Part shown: piece by piece, positions 43,874 to 53,209 of the stretch
Layout: each line of letters starts with the position of its first letter
How positions within the stretch are numbered: the first letter of the stretch is position 1
Source of the DNA: Planctomycetota bacterium
Lineage (GTDB): Bacteria > Planctomycetota > SZUA-567 > H5-PLA8
Assembly: GCA_023150555.1 (NCBI GenBank)
Contig: JAKLKQ010000001.1
Span: forward strand, 1 to 64,000
DNA length: 64,000 bases
Direction: 5' to 3'
Notes under the pieces: generated by a model
Seen by the model: only the letters and a program-made list of their open reading frames with translations
Told to the model about the DNA's origin: nothing
Databases searched by the model: none
Translations under genes and position numbers: made by a program

Positions 43874-45699
43874 CACTGGGTGTCCTTTCTCTTCTTCTCG
43901 CCTATCTCCACTTCGAGATCCAGCGTCTGGTCGCCACGTTCGACCTTCAGCTTCACCTTCTTGCCGATGGCGCAGCCCTGGATCTGGCGGACGAGGTCCA
44001 GCCAGCCGTTCACTTCCTGGCCGTCGAACTGCATGATCTTGTCGCCCTTCTGCAGCCCCGCCTTGGCCGCCGGCCCGTCGTCCAGCACCGTGCCGACGAC
44101 GGTGCCTTCGTCGGGCTGGTTGGTTGGGTCGGGCCCTACACCCAGGAAAGGCAACTTGGGGTGTTCGACCGTCTTGCCCGCCTTCAGGTCGGGCAGGTTC
44201 TTGGCAATGATCTGCGCCTGCAGCATGAAGCCCACCCCGCAGTTCTGCCGCCAGCTGGTCTTCTCGGTCAGTTGCGTGGCGATGCCCACCACGCGCCCGT
44301 CCAGGTCCACGACAGGTCCGCCCATGTTGCCGTAGTTGATCAGCGCGCTGATCTGGCAGTGCGTGTTCTGGTAGCGCCCCGCCGCGCTGACCTGCCCGAC
44401 GTTTAGCGTCGGGTGCCCCGGCGGTTCGTTGCGCCCGACCACCGCGACGGCCTGGCCCTGCTTGAGTTTGGAGCCGTCGGCCAACGGCACAAAGTCGAGC
44501 TTGCGGCCGGGCGGCAGGGCCAGCTTCAGTACCGCCAGGTCGTAGAACTCGTCCTGCCCCAGCACCTTGGCCTCGACGCGCACGCCGTCCGGCAGGTAAG
44601 CGTAGATCTTCTTCACGTCGTCGCCTTCGATGTTGAAGGCCGCGGTCACCGCTGTGCCTTCGGCGTCGACGGCCAGCGCCGAGCAGTAGCCGCCCGGCGG
44701 GCGGGCATTAATCTTGGCCGGTTCCATGCGCCCATCGCGGCCCAACGGGTAAGGTTCGCGCGCGGCCAGCGCGGCCTGGGCGAGGTTATCGAAAACCTTC
44801 TCGCCGTCGCCGCGCGCCACCGCCAGGCCCAGCGTGGCCTTTTCGGCGGGCGCCGCGACGGCCTTCATCGCCTGCTGCATCGCCCAGACCGAACGCTGCG
44901 CGCCGCTGAGTTCCTTGCGCGGTTCCACGGGCAGCGCCTTGAGGTCCGGCAGGCTCTCGCGCATCAAGTGCGTGGGCACCGCAAGGCCCAGCCAGCGCGT
45001 CGTCGATGTCGATAGGCTCACGATCCCGAGCAGGTTGCCCCACGCATCGGTCAGTGGACCGCCGTCAGAGCCCGGGTTCACGGCCGCGTCGGTCTCGATC
45101 ACCGGGCCGACGTAGCGGCTGAGGAAATCGACGCTGCTGTTGTTGTAGAGCCCGCTGACGGTGCCGGTGCTGAGCGAGACCGCGCCGTCCTGCTGGATCG
45201 TGAAGTACGGATTGCCCCAGCTGTAGACCGGATCGCCGACCTTGTACTGTTCGCTGGCCGCCAGCTTCATGAACGGCAGGTTCTTCGCCTCGGACTTTAC
45301 CAGCACGCCTTCGGACCTGGAATCGAGACTCAGGAACTTCGCATCGCGCACGTGCCCGTCGGTGAAATAGACCTTCACCTCGGTGGCCTGGTCCGGAATG
45401 ACGCTGAGGTTGGTCAGGATCAGGCCGTCGGCGCTGACGACCACGCCGGTGCCGAAGAATCCGCTGTCGCGCCCGTTTGGCAGCTTGGCGCGGCACGTCA
45501 GGCCCACCACCGCCGGCGAGACGGCCTTGTACATCGCCGCATGCGTCTCCTCGCCGGGCTTCAGCGCCGCAGGCACCGCCGCCGTCTGCGCGGCCTTGGC
45601 CCACAGCTCCGGAGCACTGCAGCAGAAGGCAAACACGACCACGGCGGCCGCGCTGGCACCCAGGCGCCATTTCGGTCGATGTTCAGTTAACGAACCCAT
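43873..45699 (-). CDS. Tandem trypsin-like pseudoprotease with C-terminal PDZ domain
   Basis: 608-aa exported protein (signal segment ~residues 14-34) with two HtrA-like protease folds and one PDZ domain (~520-600; AGLQKGDKIMQFDGQ). Neither fold keeps the catalytic triad. In the first, the TNxHV His is replaced (LTNLSVI), the Asp strand reads SRSEGVLV, and GNSGGP is GSDGGP. In the second, DLAVLKLA keeps an Asp, but the His position is lost (VTAAFNI) and GNSGGP is GNMGGP. It likely acts as scaffold, substrate sensor or regulator of the active HtrA encoded next. Confidence 0.87.
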   Translation of the reverse strand: MGSLTEHRPKWRLGASAAAVVVFAFCCSAPELWAKAAQTAAVPAALKPGEETHAAMYKAVSPAVVGLTCRAKLPNGRDSGFFGTGVVVSADGLILTNLSVIPDQATEVKVYFTDGHVRDAKFLSLDSRSEGVLVKSEAKNLPFMKLAASEQYKVGDPVYSWGNPYFTIQQDGAVSLSTGTVSGLYNNSSVDFLSRYVGPVIETDAAVNPGSDGGPLTDAWGNLLGIVSLSTSTTRWLGLAVPTHLMRESLPDLKALPVEPRKELSGAQRSVWAMQQAMKAVAAPAEKATLGLAVARGDGEKVFDNLAQAALAAREPYPLGRDGRMEPAKINARPPGGYCSALAVDAEGTAVTAAFNIEGDDVKKIYAYLPDGVRVEAKVLGQDEFYDLAVLKLALPPGRKLDFVPLADGSKLKQGQAVAVVGRNEPPGHPTLNVGQVSAAGRYQNTHCQISALINYGNMGGPVVDLDGRVVGIATQLTEKTSWRQNCGVGFMLQAQIIAKNLPDLKAGKTVEHPKLPFLGVGPDPTNQPDEGTVVGTVLDDGPAAKAGLQKGDKIMQFDGQEVNGWLDLVRQIQGCAIGKKVKLKVERGDQTLDLEVEIGEKKRKDTQ

Positions 45700-45988
45700 G
45701 GATTACATTCCCCGGTTGAACGCGGCCAGCGTAGCCTACCTCGACACCGACCCTGGTCCCAGTTGGAATGCCGCTTCCGGCAGGCATGAATAGGACACGC
45801 ATGGGGCAATTATTGAGCATTCCTTTTTCAGCAAGGTTCCGCACTGCGGCGACGTAAAGCACTGTCCCATATACACCTGGGCGCCGCCTGCGGGCGTTCG
45901 TTTCCGCTTCCGGAGCGGCCGCCTTGACGCTGCCGCTCGGCAGGGAGTAACATGAACCAGGGAACGCCTTCCCAGAATGAGGGATGCC

Positions 45989-47110
45989 ATGACCCACAGC
46001 CACTCCCCGACCCCGGAACTGGACAAGTCCCGGGCGCACATCAATCCGCTGACGGTCAAGGGCATCGACCACGTCGAGTTCCTGGTGGATGACGTCGAAG
46101 CCTGGTCCGACTTTTACATCAATAAATTCGGGATGTACTTCCGCGCCAAGGGCGACCCGTCCACGGGCCTGAAGGGACGCAAGGCCTACGTCGTGGGCCA
46201 GGGACGCATAAATTTTCTGCTCGCCGAGGCCGCCGGCAAGGGCCCCGAAGCCGACGCCATCCGCGCGCACGTCAAGAAGCACGGCAACGGGATCAAGGAC
46301 ATCGCCTTCCGCGTGCGTGACGCCGGCGCGGCCCTGAAGCACGCCCAGAAGGAAGGCTGCACCGTCGTCCGCCCGCTGGACGAGCACGAGGTCTTCATCG
46401 GCGCGACCATCGCCGCCTACGGCGATACGACGCACACCTTCATCCAGCGCAAGCGCCACGCACTCTTCGCGCCAGGCTACGTGAACATCCCTGGCGGCAT
46501 CGAGGAAGGCGACATCCAGTTCGCCATGATCGACCATATCGTCGCCAACGTGGAGCACATGGACGAGTGGGTCGACTTCTATGCGCGCGTCTTCGGCTTC
46601 GACCAGATGGCGCACTTCGACATCAACACCGGGCGCAGCGCACTGATGAGCAAGGTCGTCGGCGACGACGGCAGCTATATCAAGCTGCCCATCAACGAGC
46701 CCAGCAGCACCAACTCGCAGATCCAGGAGTTCCTGGACGAATACAAGGGCCCCGGCGTGCAGCACATCGCGCTGCTGACCCCGAACATCATCGATACCGT
46801 GCGCGAGATCCGCGCCAGCGGCGTTGCTTTCCTCGAGGTGCCCGACAGCTACTACGACGAGAACTTCGACCAGCGCGTTGGCGAAATCAAGGAGTCGAAG
46901 GAGGCCCTGCGTAAGCTCGGCATCCTGGTCGACCGCGACCGGCCCGATGGCTACCTGCTGCAGGTCTTCACGCAGCCGGTCTTCGACCGGCCGACGCTGT
47001 TCCACGAGATCATCCAGAGGCGGGGCAACAGCGACGGCTTCGGCGAGGGCAATTTCCGTGCGCTCTTCGAAGCCATCGAACGGGAGCAAGCCAAGCGCGG
47101 CACCCTCTAA
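45989..47110 (+). CDS. hppD: 4-hydroxyphenylpyruvate dioxygenase
   Basis: Non-haem Fe(II) dioxygenase making homogentisate from 4-hydroxyphenylpyruvate in tyrosine breakdown. It has two vicinal-oxygen-chelate halves. The metal ligands are visible: His in IDHIVANV, His in VQHIALLT, and Glu in LFHEIIQRRG near the C-terminus, with GYLLQVFTQP before it. Start at ATG 45989 with GAGGG upstream gives 373 aa, normal for the family; the ORF track begins four codons earlier. First gene of a six-gene run ending at 51563. Confidence 0.96.
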   Translation: MTHSHSPTPELDKSRAHINPLTVKGIDHVEFLVDDVEAWSDFYINKFGMYFRAKGDPSTGLKGRKAYVVGQGRINFLLAEAAGKGPEADAIRAHVKKHGNGIKDIAFRVRDAGAALKHAQKEGCTVVRPLDEHEVFIGATIAAYGDTTHTFIQRKRHALFAPGYVNIPGGIEEGDIQFAMIDHIVANVEHMDEWVDFYARVFGFDQMAHFDINTGRSALMSKVVGDDGSYIKLPINEPSSTNSQIQEFLDEYKGPGVQHIALLTPNIIDTVREIRASGVAFLEVPDSYYDENFDQRVGEIKESKEALRKLGILVDRDRPDGYLLQVFTQPVFDRPTLFHEIIQRRGNSDGFGEGNFRALFEAIEREQAKRGTL

Positions 47111-47112
47111 CC

Positions 47113-48114
47113 ATGCGCATCGCCTCCATTGCCAATCCGTCCCCGCACGTTGAGACGCCCGCCACGGTGCTGGTGCTTGACGACGACCAGTATCTGGAAC
47201 TCTCGGCGCTGGCGTACAACCTCAACGTGCTCCACAGCGGCACCGTCTTCAAGGATGTCGATCCGGTCTGGGACATCCGCCAGATCCTGCACCTGAAGCC
47301 TGCGCTGCTGGAGGTGCTCGAACGCTGGGGCGCCAGCAAGCAGGAACTGCCCGCACGCCTGGCGCGGCATGTCAAGTCGGGCCTGCGCGAACAGGCCTTC
47401 CTGCCGCCAGTGCCCGGCACCCGCAGCTTCCGCGATTTCTACGCCTTCGAAGAACACGTCAAGACCGCCCGCGCCCTGCGCGGCCTGGAGATGAACCCGG
47501 CGTGGTACGCGCAGCCGGTCTTCTACTTCTCCAATGCCGGATCCCTGGTCGGCCACGGGCATCCGGTCTTCGCGCCGAAGGGCTGCGCGGAACTCGACTA
47601 CGAACTCGAGCTGGGCCTCGTCATCGGCAAGGGTGGGAAGAACATCCCCGCCGAGAAGGCTTGGGAGTACGTCGCGGGTTTCACCGTCGTCAACGACCTC
47701 AGCGCGCGGGACATCCAGCGCGAGGAGATGAAGGTCGGCCTGGGCCCGGCCAAGGGCAAGGACTTCGCCACCGCCGTCGGCCCCTACCTGGTGACGCTCG
47801 ACGAGTTCAAGGATCGCATCGACGCGAAGGGGCGCGTGGATCTGCCCATGAAGGCGCGCGTCAACGGCAAGGAACTCAGCAAGGGCAACGCCAAGGTGAT
47901 GCACTTCCCCTGGCCGCAGATCATCGAACGCGCCAGCGCCGACGCCGAACTCTTCCCCGGCGACCTCATCGGGAGCGGCACCGTCGGCGGCGGCTGCATC
48001 CTGGAGCTGACGCCCGAGAAGACCGGCGGCTGGCTGAAGCCCGGCGACGTCGTGGAACTCGAGATCGACAAGCTCGGCGTCCTGCGCACGCCCATCGTCG
48101 AACGGCCGGCGTAG
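47113..48114 (+). CDS. Fumarylacetoacetate hydrolase family protein
   Basis: Begins two bases after hppD, so co-translated. It has the FAH-fold metal motif ELDYELELGLVIGKGGKNI and the following VNDLSARDIQ, then GPYLV and GDLIGSGTVGGGCILE. In this context it most likely cleaves fumarylacetoacetate, the last step of the homogentisate pathway. The family also includes related acylpyruvases, so the exact substrate is inferred from neighbours. 333 aa. Confidence 0.88.
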   Translation: MRIASIANPSPHVETPATVLVLDDDQYLELSALAYNLNVLHSGTVFKDVDPVWDIRQILHLKPALLEVLERWGASKQELPARLARHVKSGLREQAFLPPVPGTRSFRDFYAFEEHVKTARALRGLEMNPAWYAQPVFYFSNAGSLVGHGHPVFAPKGCAELDYELELGLVIGKGGKNIPAEKAWEYVAGFTVVNDLSARDIQREEMKVGLGPAKGKDFATAVGPYLVTLDEFKDRIDAKGRVDLPMKARVNGKELSKGNAKVMHFPWPQIIERASADAELFPGDLIGSGTVGGGCILELTPEKTGGWLKPGDVVELEIDKLGVLRTPIVERPA

Positions 48115-48163
48115 CTCCACGCTCGGTTTGCGCACATCCCCCGGCGCGCGTATCCTGTTCGGT

Positions 48164-48922
48164 ATGCTGCGCATCGTCTCGCACAACGTCTACTGGTTCC
48201 AGGGACGCCCCTTCGCGGGCAAGGACCCCGGCGCGCCCAACGAGGCCATCTTCGACGCGCTGATCGCCGTGCACCGCGAACTGAACGCGGACCTGCTTTG
48301 CCTGCAGGAGGTCCAGGACGCCGCCACGCACCGTTGCGTGCAAAAGGCCTTGGGCCGGGCCGGCTGGTACACGCCCGGCGCGCAGCTTCCGCAATACGGC
48401 ACCGCGGCCTATGCCAAGCTCGGACGCAACGCAGGCGATTCGCTGTCCGCACCGGCACGCCCGCAACGCGCGTGGCAACGCATCGGCGTGGCTATGACCG
48501 GCCGGAAAGAGTTGCTCGTCGCCAACTGCCACCTGCCTTCCTCGGCTCAGGTGAGCGAAACGGAAGCCAGGCGGCTGCGCGTCGAGGAGTTGCGCGCGGC
48601 GATCGGCTCCGGCGAGACCCGGAAGCCGCACGTGGTGCTGGGCGACTTCAACGAAGTCCCCGGTGGCGGCGTGGGCGACTTCCTGGAAGAACAGGAATAC
48701 CGGGATGTGGCGGTTGCCACCGGTCAAGGCGCCGTCGGCACCGTGCCGCGGGGCAAACGCGGCGACCAGATTTGGATCCACGAAAATCTCGTGGGCAAGG
48801 TTGCCGGCTATGGCGTGTGGCCGGGCGAACGCCTGCGCGCCGAGCACCTCGGCATCGGTAAGGAGTACCTCAGCGACCACTTCCCGCTGTGGGTGGACTT
48901 GGATATGGAGCCCAGCGCATGA
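48164..48922 (+). CDS. Endonuclease/exonuclease/phosphatase family hydrolase
   Basis: EEP-fold protein of ~252 aa from the ATG at 48164 (LRIVSHNVYWFQG); the ORF-track start at 48128 is less likely. Motifs: VSHNVYW with the metal-binding Asn, DLLCLQEVQ with the catalytic Glu, VANCHLP, VVLGDFNEVP and the terminal LSDHFPLWVD. No signal peptide. The substrate could be nucleic acid, a phosphodiester or a lipid headgroup. Why it sits among tyrosine-degradation genes is unclear. Its stop overlaps the next gene by ATGA. Confidence 0.85.
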   Translation: MLRIVSHNVYWFQGRPFAGKDPGAPNEAIFDALIAVHRELNADLLCLQEVQDAATHRCVQKALGRAGWYTPGAQLPQYGTAAYAKLGRNAGDSLSAPARPQRAWQRIGVAMTGRKELLVANCHLPSSAQVSETEARRLRVEELRAAIGSGETRKPHVVLGDFNEVPGGGVGDFLEEQEYRDVAVATGQGAVGTVPRGKRGDQIWIHENLVGKVAGYGVWPGERLRAEHLGIGKEYLSDHFPLWVDLDMEPSA

Positions 48923-49638
48923 ACCGCTTCGACTGCGTCTTCTTCGATTCCGGCGGAACGCTGTACGGCGTCTTCGACGGAAAGGATGCGCCAACGCCCG
49001 AGCAAGTGGCCGAAGGTCGCTTTACGCGTGTCGCGAACGCACTGCAGGCCTTCGGCGCGGAAGCAGGTCCTGATCTGGAAATGGTCCTGCGCGAACTCGA
49101 GGCCGCAGCCAAGCAGAGCCGCCGCGTGGACCACACCTACGTGCGCCTGATGACGGGGCTGATCGAACGGCTGAAACTGCCGCTCGGAAACGAGGTGGCC
49201 ACCTGCCTGGCCGACGCCTACGCAGGTCCGCGGTTCCGGCCATGGGTCTTTCCCGGCACGCACGAGATGCTGCACGATCTGTGCGAGGCGGGCGTGTACC
49301 TTGGCGTCATTGCCAACACCGCATGGCCTGGGTTCTGCATGGACCGCGCCTTCGCGGGCGTCGGCCTGCTGCCCTACTTTCGAATGCGCGTGTACAGCGG
49401 AGACGAAGGCATCGAGAAGCCCGATCCGGCCTTCTTCCGTCTCGCCGAGCGCAACTCAGGGCAGGCCGGCAAACGCATCTTGTACGTCGGCGACAGCCTC
49501 GCGTACGACGTCGACGGCGCCAAGGCGGTCGGTTGGTCTGCCGCGCTGCGACGCTCGAAGGAAACAAGCAGCCAGGGACGTGCCGACTTCGAGTTCGACC
49601 ACAGCAAAGAGCTGGCTGCGTTCGTCTTGGACCGGTAG
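48919..49638 (+). CDS. HAD-superfamily hydrolase
   Basis: Overlaps the previous stop (ATGA), so translationally coupled. HAD motif I is FFDSGGTLY: the nucleophile Asp is kept, but the usual second acidic residue (DxD) is Gly. That occurs in several HAD subfamilies and argues against a standard phosphatase. Motif II is VIANTA, motif III EKPDPAFF with Lys, motif IV YVGDSLAYDVDGAKAVG. The cap insertion is of the helical C1 type. Substrate unknown. 239 aa. Confidence 0.87.
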   Translation: MNRFDCVFFDSGGTLYGVFDGKDAPTPEQVAEGRFTRVANALQAFGAEAGPDLEMVLRELEAAAKQSRRVDHTYVRLMTGLIERLKLPLGNEVATCLADAYAGPRFRPWVFPGTHEMLHDLCEAGVYLGVIANTAWPGFCMDRAFAGVGLLPYFRMRVYSGDEGIEKPDPAFFRLAERNSGQAGKRILYVGDSLAYDVDGAKAVGWSAALRRSKETSSQGRADFEFDHSKELAAFVLDR

Positions 49639-49748
49639 CCGCCGCCTTTCCCAAGGCCCGGACGATGCGGTAAGCTATGTAAGGAGGCGGACAACGCGGG
49701 GCAAGGCCTCTTCCCTCGCCCCTGACCCCTCACCCCTGGAGTCCGGCC

Positions 49749-50927
49749 ATGCTTTATTACATGCAACTTGGCGAGGTTCCCGCGAAGCGCCATATCAAAC
49801 TCGCGCGCGAGAAGAGCAGAAGCTTCCTCGGCGAGGGACTGGCTTACGAGCATGTGATCACGACGCAAGGTTTCGACCGCGCATACTCGATCGCATACCA
49901 CCTGCGTCCGCCGACGCGCGTGAAACGGGTCGAACCCGCCGGCGAGCTGAATCTCGAGGCTGTCGAAGGCTTGCCGCTGCGGCACCACCACCTGCGCTCA
50001 CGCGAGATGGACCGTGCGGGCGATGCCGTACGCGGACGCGTTCCGCTGTTCTTCAACGACGACGTGGTCTGCTACCGCTGCCGCCCCGAGAAGCCGATGG
50101 ATTCACTGTACCGCAACGGATCGGCCGACGAGATTATCTACGTCAACGCTGGCGGCGGCACGCTGGAGAGCCCCTACGGCGAGCTGCCCTACCGCGCGGG
50201 CGACTACGTCGTAGTGCCGCGCGTGACCACCTACCGCCTGGTGCCCGACGATCCCGAGGCCGAGGACTACCTGATTCTCGAAAGCCCCGGCGCCGTACGC
50301 GTGCCCAAACGCTACCTCAACCCCGACGGACAGATCATGCTAGGCGCACCGTACTACGAGCGCGACTTCCACGGCCCGCGCGAACTTATCACCATCGACC
50401 GTGAGGAGGAAACCGAGGTGTTGGTCAAGGACGGCCAGCGCCTGACGCGCTACGTGATGGCGCATCATCCCTTCGACCTCGTGGGCTGGGACGGCTACGT
50501 CTATCCGTTCACGTTCAACGTGGAAGACTTCGAGCCCATTACCGGCACGGTGCACCAGCCGCCGCCGGTGCACCAGACCTTCGAGGTCAACGGGTTCGTG
50601 GTCTGTACCTTCGCGCCTCGTTTTCTGGACCACCACCCCGAGGCGATCAAGGTTCCCTACGTGCATGACAACGTCGAAGCCGACGAAGTGCTCTTCTACG
50701 TGCGCGGAAACTTCGGCTCGCGCAAGGGCATCGAGCAGGAGAGCCTGACGCTGCATCCACGCGGCATCCCGCACGGCCCGCACCCCGGCACGATCCTGAA
50801 GAGCATGGAGGCCGACCGCACCGAGGAACTGGCCGTGATGTTCGACACCGAGCGCCCGCTGAAGCTCACGCCGCAGGCCATCGAGATGGACGATTCGACC
50901 TACCCCTACAGCTGGATGGAGAGCTGA
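49749..50927 (+). CDS. hmgA: Homogentisate 1,2-dioxygenase
   Basis: Non-haem iron ring-cleaving enzyme that turns homogentisate into maleylacetoacetate. It is a cupin-fold protein of 392 aa with the N-terminal MQLGEVPAKRHIKL, SADEIIYVNAGGGTLESPYG, the catalytic-region segment VCTFAPRFLDHHPEAIKVPYVHDNVEADEVLFYVRGNF, and LHPRGIPHGPHPG containing iron-ligand histidines. It is shorter than the ~430-aa animal and Pseudomonas form, as in many bacterial versions. Start at ATG 49749. Confidence 0.93.
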   Translation: MLYYMQLGEVPAKRHIKLAREKSRSFLGEGLAYEHVITTQGFDRAYSIAYHLRPPTRVKRVEPAGELNLEAVEGLPLRHHHLRSREMDRAGDAVRGRVPLFFNDDVVCYRCRPEKPMDSLYRNGSADEIIYVNAGGGTLESPYGELPYRAGDYVVVPRVTTYRLVPDDPEAEDYLILESPGAVRVPKRYLNPDGQIMLGAPYYERDFHGPRELITIDREEETEVLVKDGQRLTRYVMAHHPFDLVGWDGYVYPFTFNVEDFEPITGTVHQPPPVHQTFEVNGFVVCTFAPRFLDHHPEAIKVPYVHDNVEADEVLFYVRGNFGSRKGIEQESLTLHPRGIPHGPHPGTILKSMEADRTEELAVMFDTERPLKLTPQAIEMDDSTYPYSWMES

Positions 50928-50942
50928 CAAAAAGGAAGATCC

Positions 50943-51563
50943 ATGCGCGCCGATCCGAAAGACCTTCACATTCGCGAGTTCTACCAACTGATGATCGGCG
51001 CGATCACACCGCGCCCCATCGCCTGGGTCAGCACGGTCTCGCCGAAAGGCATCCCGAACCTGGCGCCCTTCAGCTTCTTCAACGGCGTAACGTCCAACCC
51101 GCCGACGGTGGTCTTCAGTCCGGTCAACAACCGCCACGGCAGGAAGAAGGACACGGTGTTGAACATCGAGGCCACCAAACAGTTCGTCGTGAACGTCGTC
51201 AGCTTCGACGCCGCGGAGAAGATGAACGCGACCAGCACGGAGTTCGACTACGAGGTCAGCGAGTTCGACGAGTGCGGCCTGACAGCGATTCCGTCGGAGA
51301 AAGTCAAGCCCCCGCGCGTGAAGGAAGCGCGCGTGCACATGGAATGCGAACTCGACCGCATCATCAACATCGGCGATGGCCCGCTGGCCGCAAACCTGGT
51401 GCTGGGGCGCATCGTGCTGATGCACGTCGATGATGGCGTGCTGGGCGCCGACGGCGCGGTCGATCCGGCCAAGCTCGACACCATCGGCCGGATGGGCGGC
51501 GAATACTACTGCCGCACCACCGAACGCTTCACCCTGCCCCGCCCGGCGCCCCGAAAAAACTGA
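50943..51563 (+). CDS. Flavin reductase family protein (FMN-binding split barrel)
   Basis: 206-aa split-barrel flavoprotein beginning FYQLMIGAITPRPIAWVSTVSPKGIPNLAPFSFFNGV, the hallmark of the DIM6/NTAB flavin reductase-like family. HGRKKDTVLNIEATKQFVVNVV continues the barrel. It lies 15 bases after hmgA and ends the catabolic run. It may supply reduced flavin to a monooxygenase not encoded here, or be an oxidoreductase in its own right. Confidence 0.9.
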   Translation: MRADPKDLHIREFYQLMIGAITPRPIAWVSTVSPKGIPNLAPFSFFNGVTSNPPTVVFSPVNNRHGRKKDTVLNIEATKQFVVNVVSFDAAEKMNATSTEFDYEVSEFDECGLTAIPSEKVKPPRVKEARVHMECELDRIINIGDGPLAANLVLGRIVLMHVDDGVLGADGAVDPAKLDTIGRMGGEYYCRTTERFTLPRPAPRKN

Positions 51564-51788
51564 TGAGGCGGTAAACCTCCCGCGTCCCATCCTAACTAAA
51601 AGTGGTACGCCCAGGCGCAATCACGATGTGCATGAGGGGAAACGCCCTAATTCGGCTGTTTCCAGGACCCCAAAACGCTCGATAACTCCAGGAGAGTCCT
51701 TGGATTGCACGTCGGGCAGCGCTAGCATGGAAGGTCTGCAACGATTCGCATCCGCCCTTCGCCTCGCTCCACCAAGAGAGGTCAGGCC

Positions 51789-53057
51789 ATGAAGAGCAGG
51801 TCGTTTCTATTGGCGTTGTTCGTCGCGGCGCTCGCAGCCGGGTCCGCGCACGCGGCGCTGAACACGAATTTCGATGCCACGCCTGGCTCCGGCGCCGCGC
51901 CGCTGCCGGTGACCTTCACGTACACGGGCGGCGAAGCGGGTGTGACCTTCCTTTGGGATTTCGGCGACGGCTCCATCTCCAGCTCGCCCAATCCTGTCCA
52001 CACCTACAACACCGGCGGCACGTTCGAGGTGACCCTCACGCTTTCTAACGGCACCGATACCGACACCTCGGCGCCCCTGCCCATTACCGTGACAGGCGCC
52101 GGGGAAGGCCCCGTAACGCCCGGCCTGAACTTTCGCTGGGCGCCGATCACCAGCAACTTCAAGACCGTGGGCGCGGGGTTGAAAGACTCCTTCACGCTCA
52201 AGTCCACCTTCAGCACCGTCGACCTGCCCAGTTTCCTCGTCGGGGTGCCCTTCGCCTTCTACATCAACGGCGAGCTGATCGTGACGGACGTGCTGAACGC
52301 CGACGGCATTTTCACGCAGTCGGCAAATGCCCTGCGGCCGGGCTTTAAGATCTCGGTCTCGAAAATCAAGCAGACCCTGGACGTGACCATCACCAAGGCC
52401 GACCTCTCGACGGCGCTGCCCGGCTCGCCGCCGCCGGACACCGTCACGCTGAAGGTGACGCTGGGCGCGCAGACCTACGAGGTGAACCTCGGCTACGAGG
52501 TGAAACCCGTCGGCCTCGGCGGCACCGGCAAGTACAAGCTCGCCGGGCCCACCGGATTCCTTATCGACGGGTTCCTAGTGATCAAGAAGGCGGGCGCACT
52601 GGAAGACGACCAGAACGACGGGCACTTCTGGGACATCACCGCGCTGATCGTGCGCCCCAACGGAGATCCCTTCACGTTGCCGCCCGTTATTCCCGACCCG
52701 GGCGTCTGGAAGATCCAGATCGGCAATTTCATCGATGTGATCCAGCCCGACCGCGTTCGGCTGAGCACGACCAAGCTCCTCATGACCCAGCCCGACCGCG
52801 ACAAGGGCGGCGCCAGCAAGATCATCCTGGACCTGAAGAAGAACCAGATCCGCATCAAAACCTGGGATCTGGATTCGGAAGGCGCCGGCGGCACGGGCCT
52901 GCCCCTGCGTGGCCAGGCCAACACCGGCTTCGACGCCGTGCTGCGATTGGACCTGGAACCCGATCCGCTGGGCGGCACCTTCGATTTCCAGGGCGTCACT
53001 GCCACGCGCCTGACGCGCAAGAACACCGCCGACGCGTTCTGGGCCACCGGCCGCTAG
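51789..53057 (+). CDS. Secreted PKD-domain protein
   Basis: Signal peptide (SRSFLLALFVAALAAGSAHA) followed by one PKD domain (residues ~25-105; VTFLWDFGDGS, HTYNTGGTFEVTLTLSN). The ~310-residue remainder is not recognised and is beta-rich, with AFYINGELI, GKYKLAGPTGFLIDGFLVIKK and paired Thr/Val strands. No catalytic motif, anchor or sorting signal. AGAGGTCAGG precedes the ATG. Likely an extracellular structural or binding protein. The 225 bases before it hold nothing clear. Confidence 0.82.
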   Translation: MKSRSFLLALFVAALAAGSAHAALNTNFDATPGSGAAPLPVTFTYTGGEAGVTFLWDFGDGSISSSPNPVHTYNTGGTFEVTLTLSNGTDTDTSAPLPITVTGAGEGPVTPGLNFRWAPITSNFKTVGAGLKDSFTLKSTFSTVDLPSFLVGVPFAFYINGELIVTDVLNADGIFTQSANALRPGFKISVSKIKQTLDVTITKADLSTALPGSPPPDTVTLKVTLGAQTYEVNLGYEVKPVGLGGTGKYKLAGPTGFLIDGFLVIKKAGALEDDQNDGHFWDITALIVRPNGDPFTLPPVIPDPGVWKIQIGNFIDVIQPDRVRLSTTKLLMTQPDRDKGGASKIILDLKKNQIRIKTWDLDSEGAGGTGLPLRGQANTGFDAVLRLDLEPDPLGGTFDFQGVTATRLTRKNTADAFWATGR

Positions 53058-53157
53058 AGCGCTTTCAAAGAAAAAATCCACACTTTGAGCATCAAATCTC
53101 CTGTACGTCGCGCAGCACCTTGCGTGCTGTCGCATTTTGCATACGAATTATTGAAAA

Positions 53158-53175
53158 TTGCTCGTCGACGAGCAA
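53158..53175. repeat. 18-bp perfect palindrome between convergent genes
   Basis: TTGCTCGTCGACGAGCAA is self-complementary without a loop. It is AT-flanked, next to a short TCGAAATCTCGAAA repeat. It lies between the ends of the PKD gene and ychF. It could act as a terminator hairpin or a dimeric-protein site; there is no T-run to favour the first. Confidence 0.55.
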
Positions 53176-53209
53176 CTTTCGATTTTCTCGAAATCTCGAA
53201 AACGACAGA

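Noticed and set aside
45683-47089. 468-aa minus-strand ORF
   Set aside because: Shadow of hppD; no signal, start or recognisable fold.
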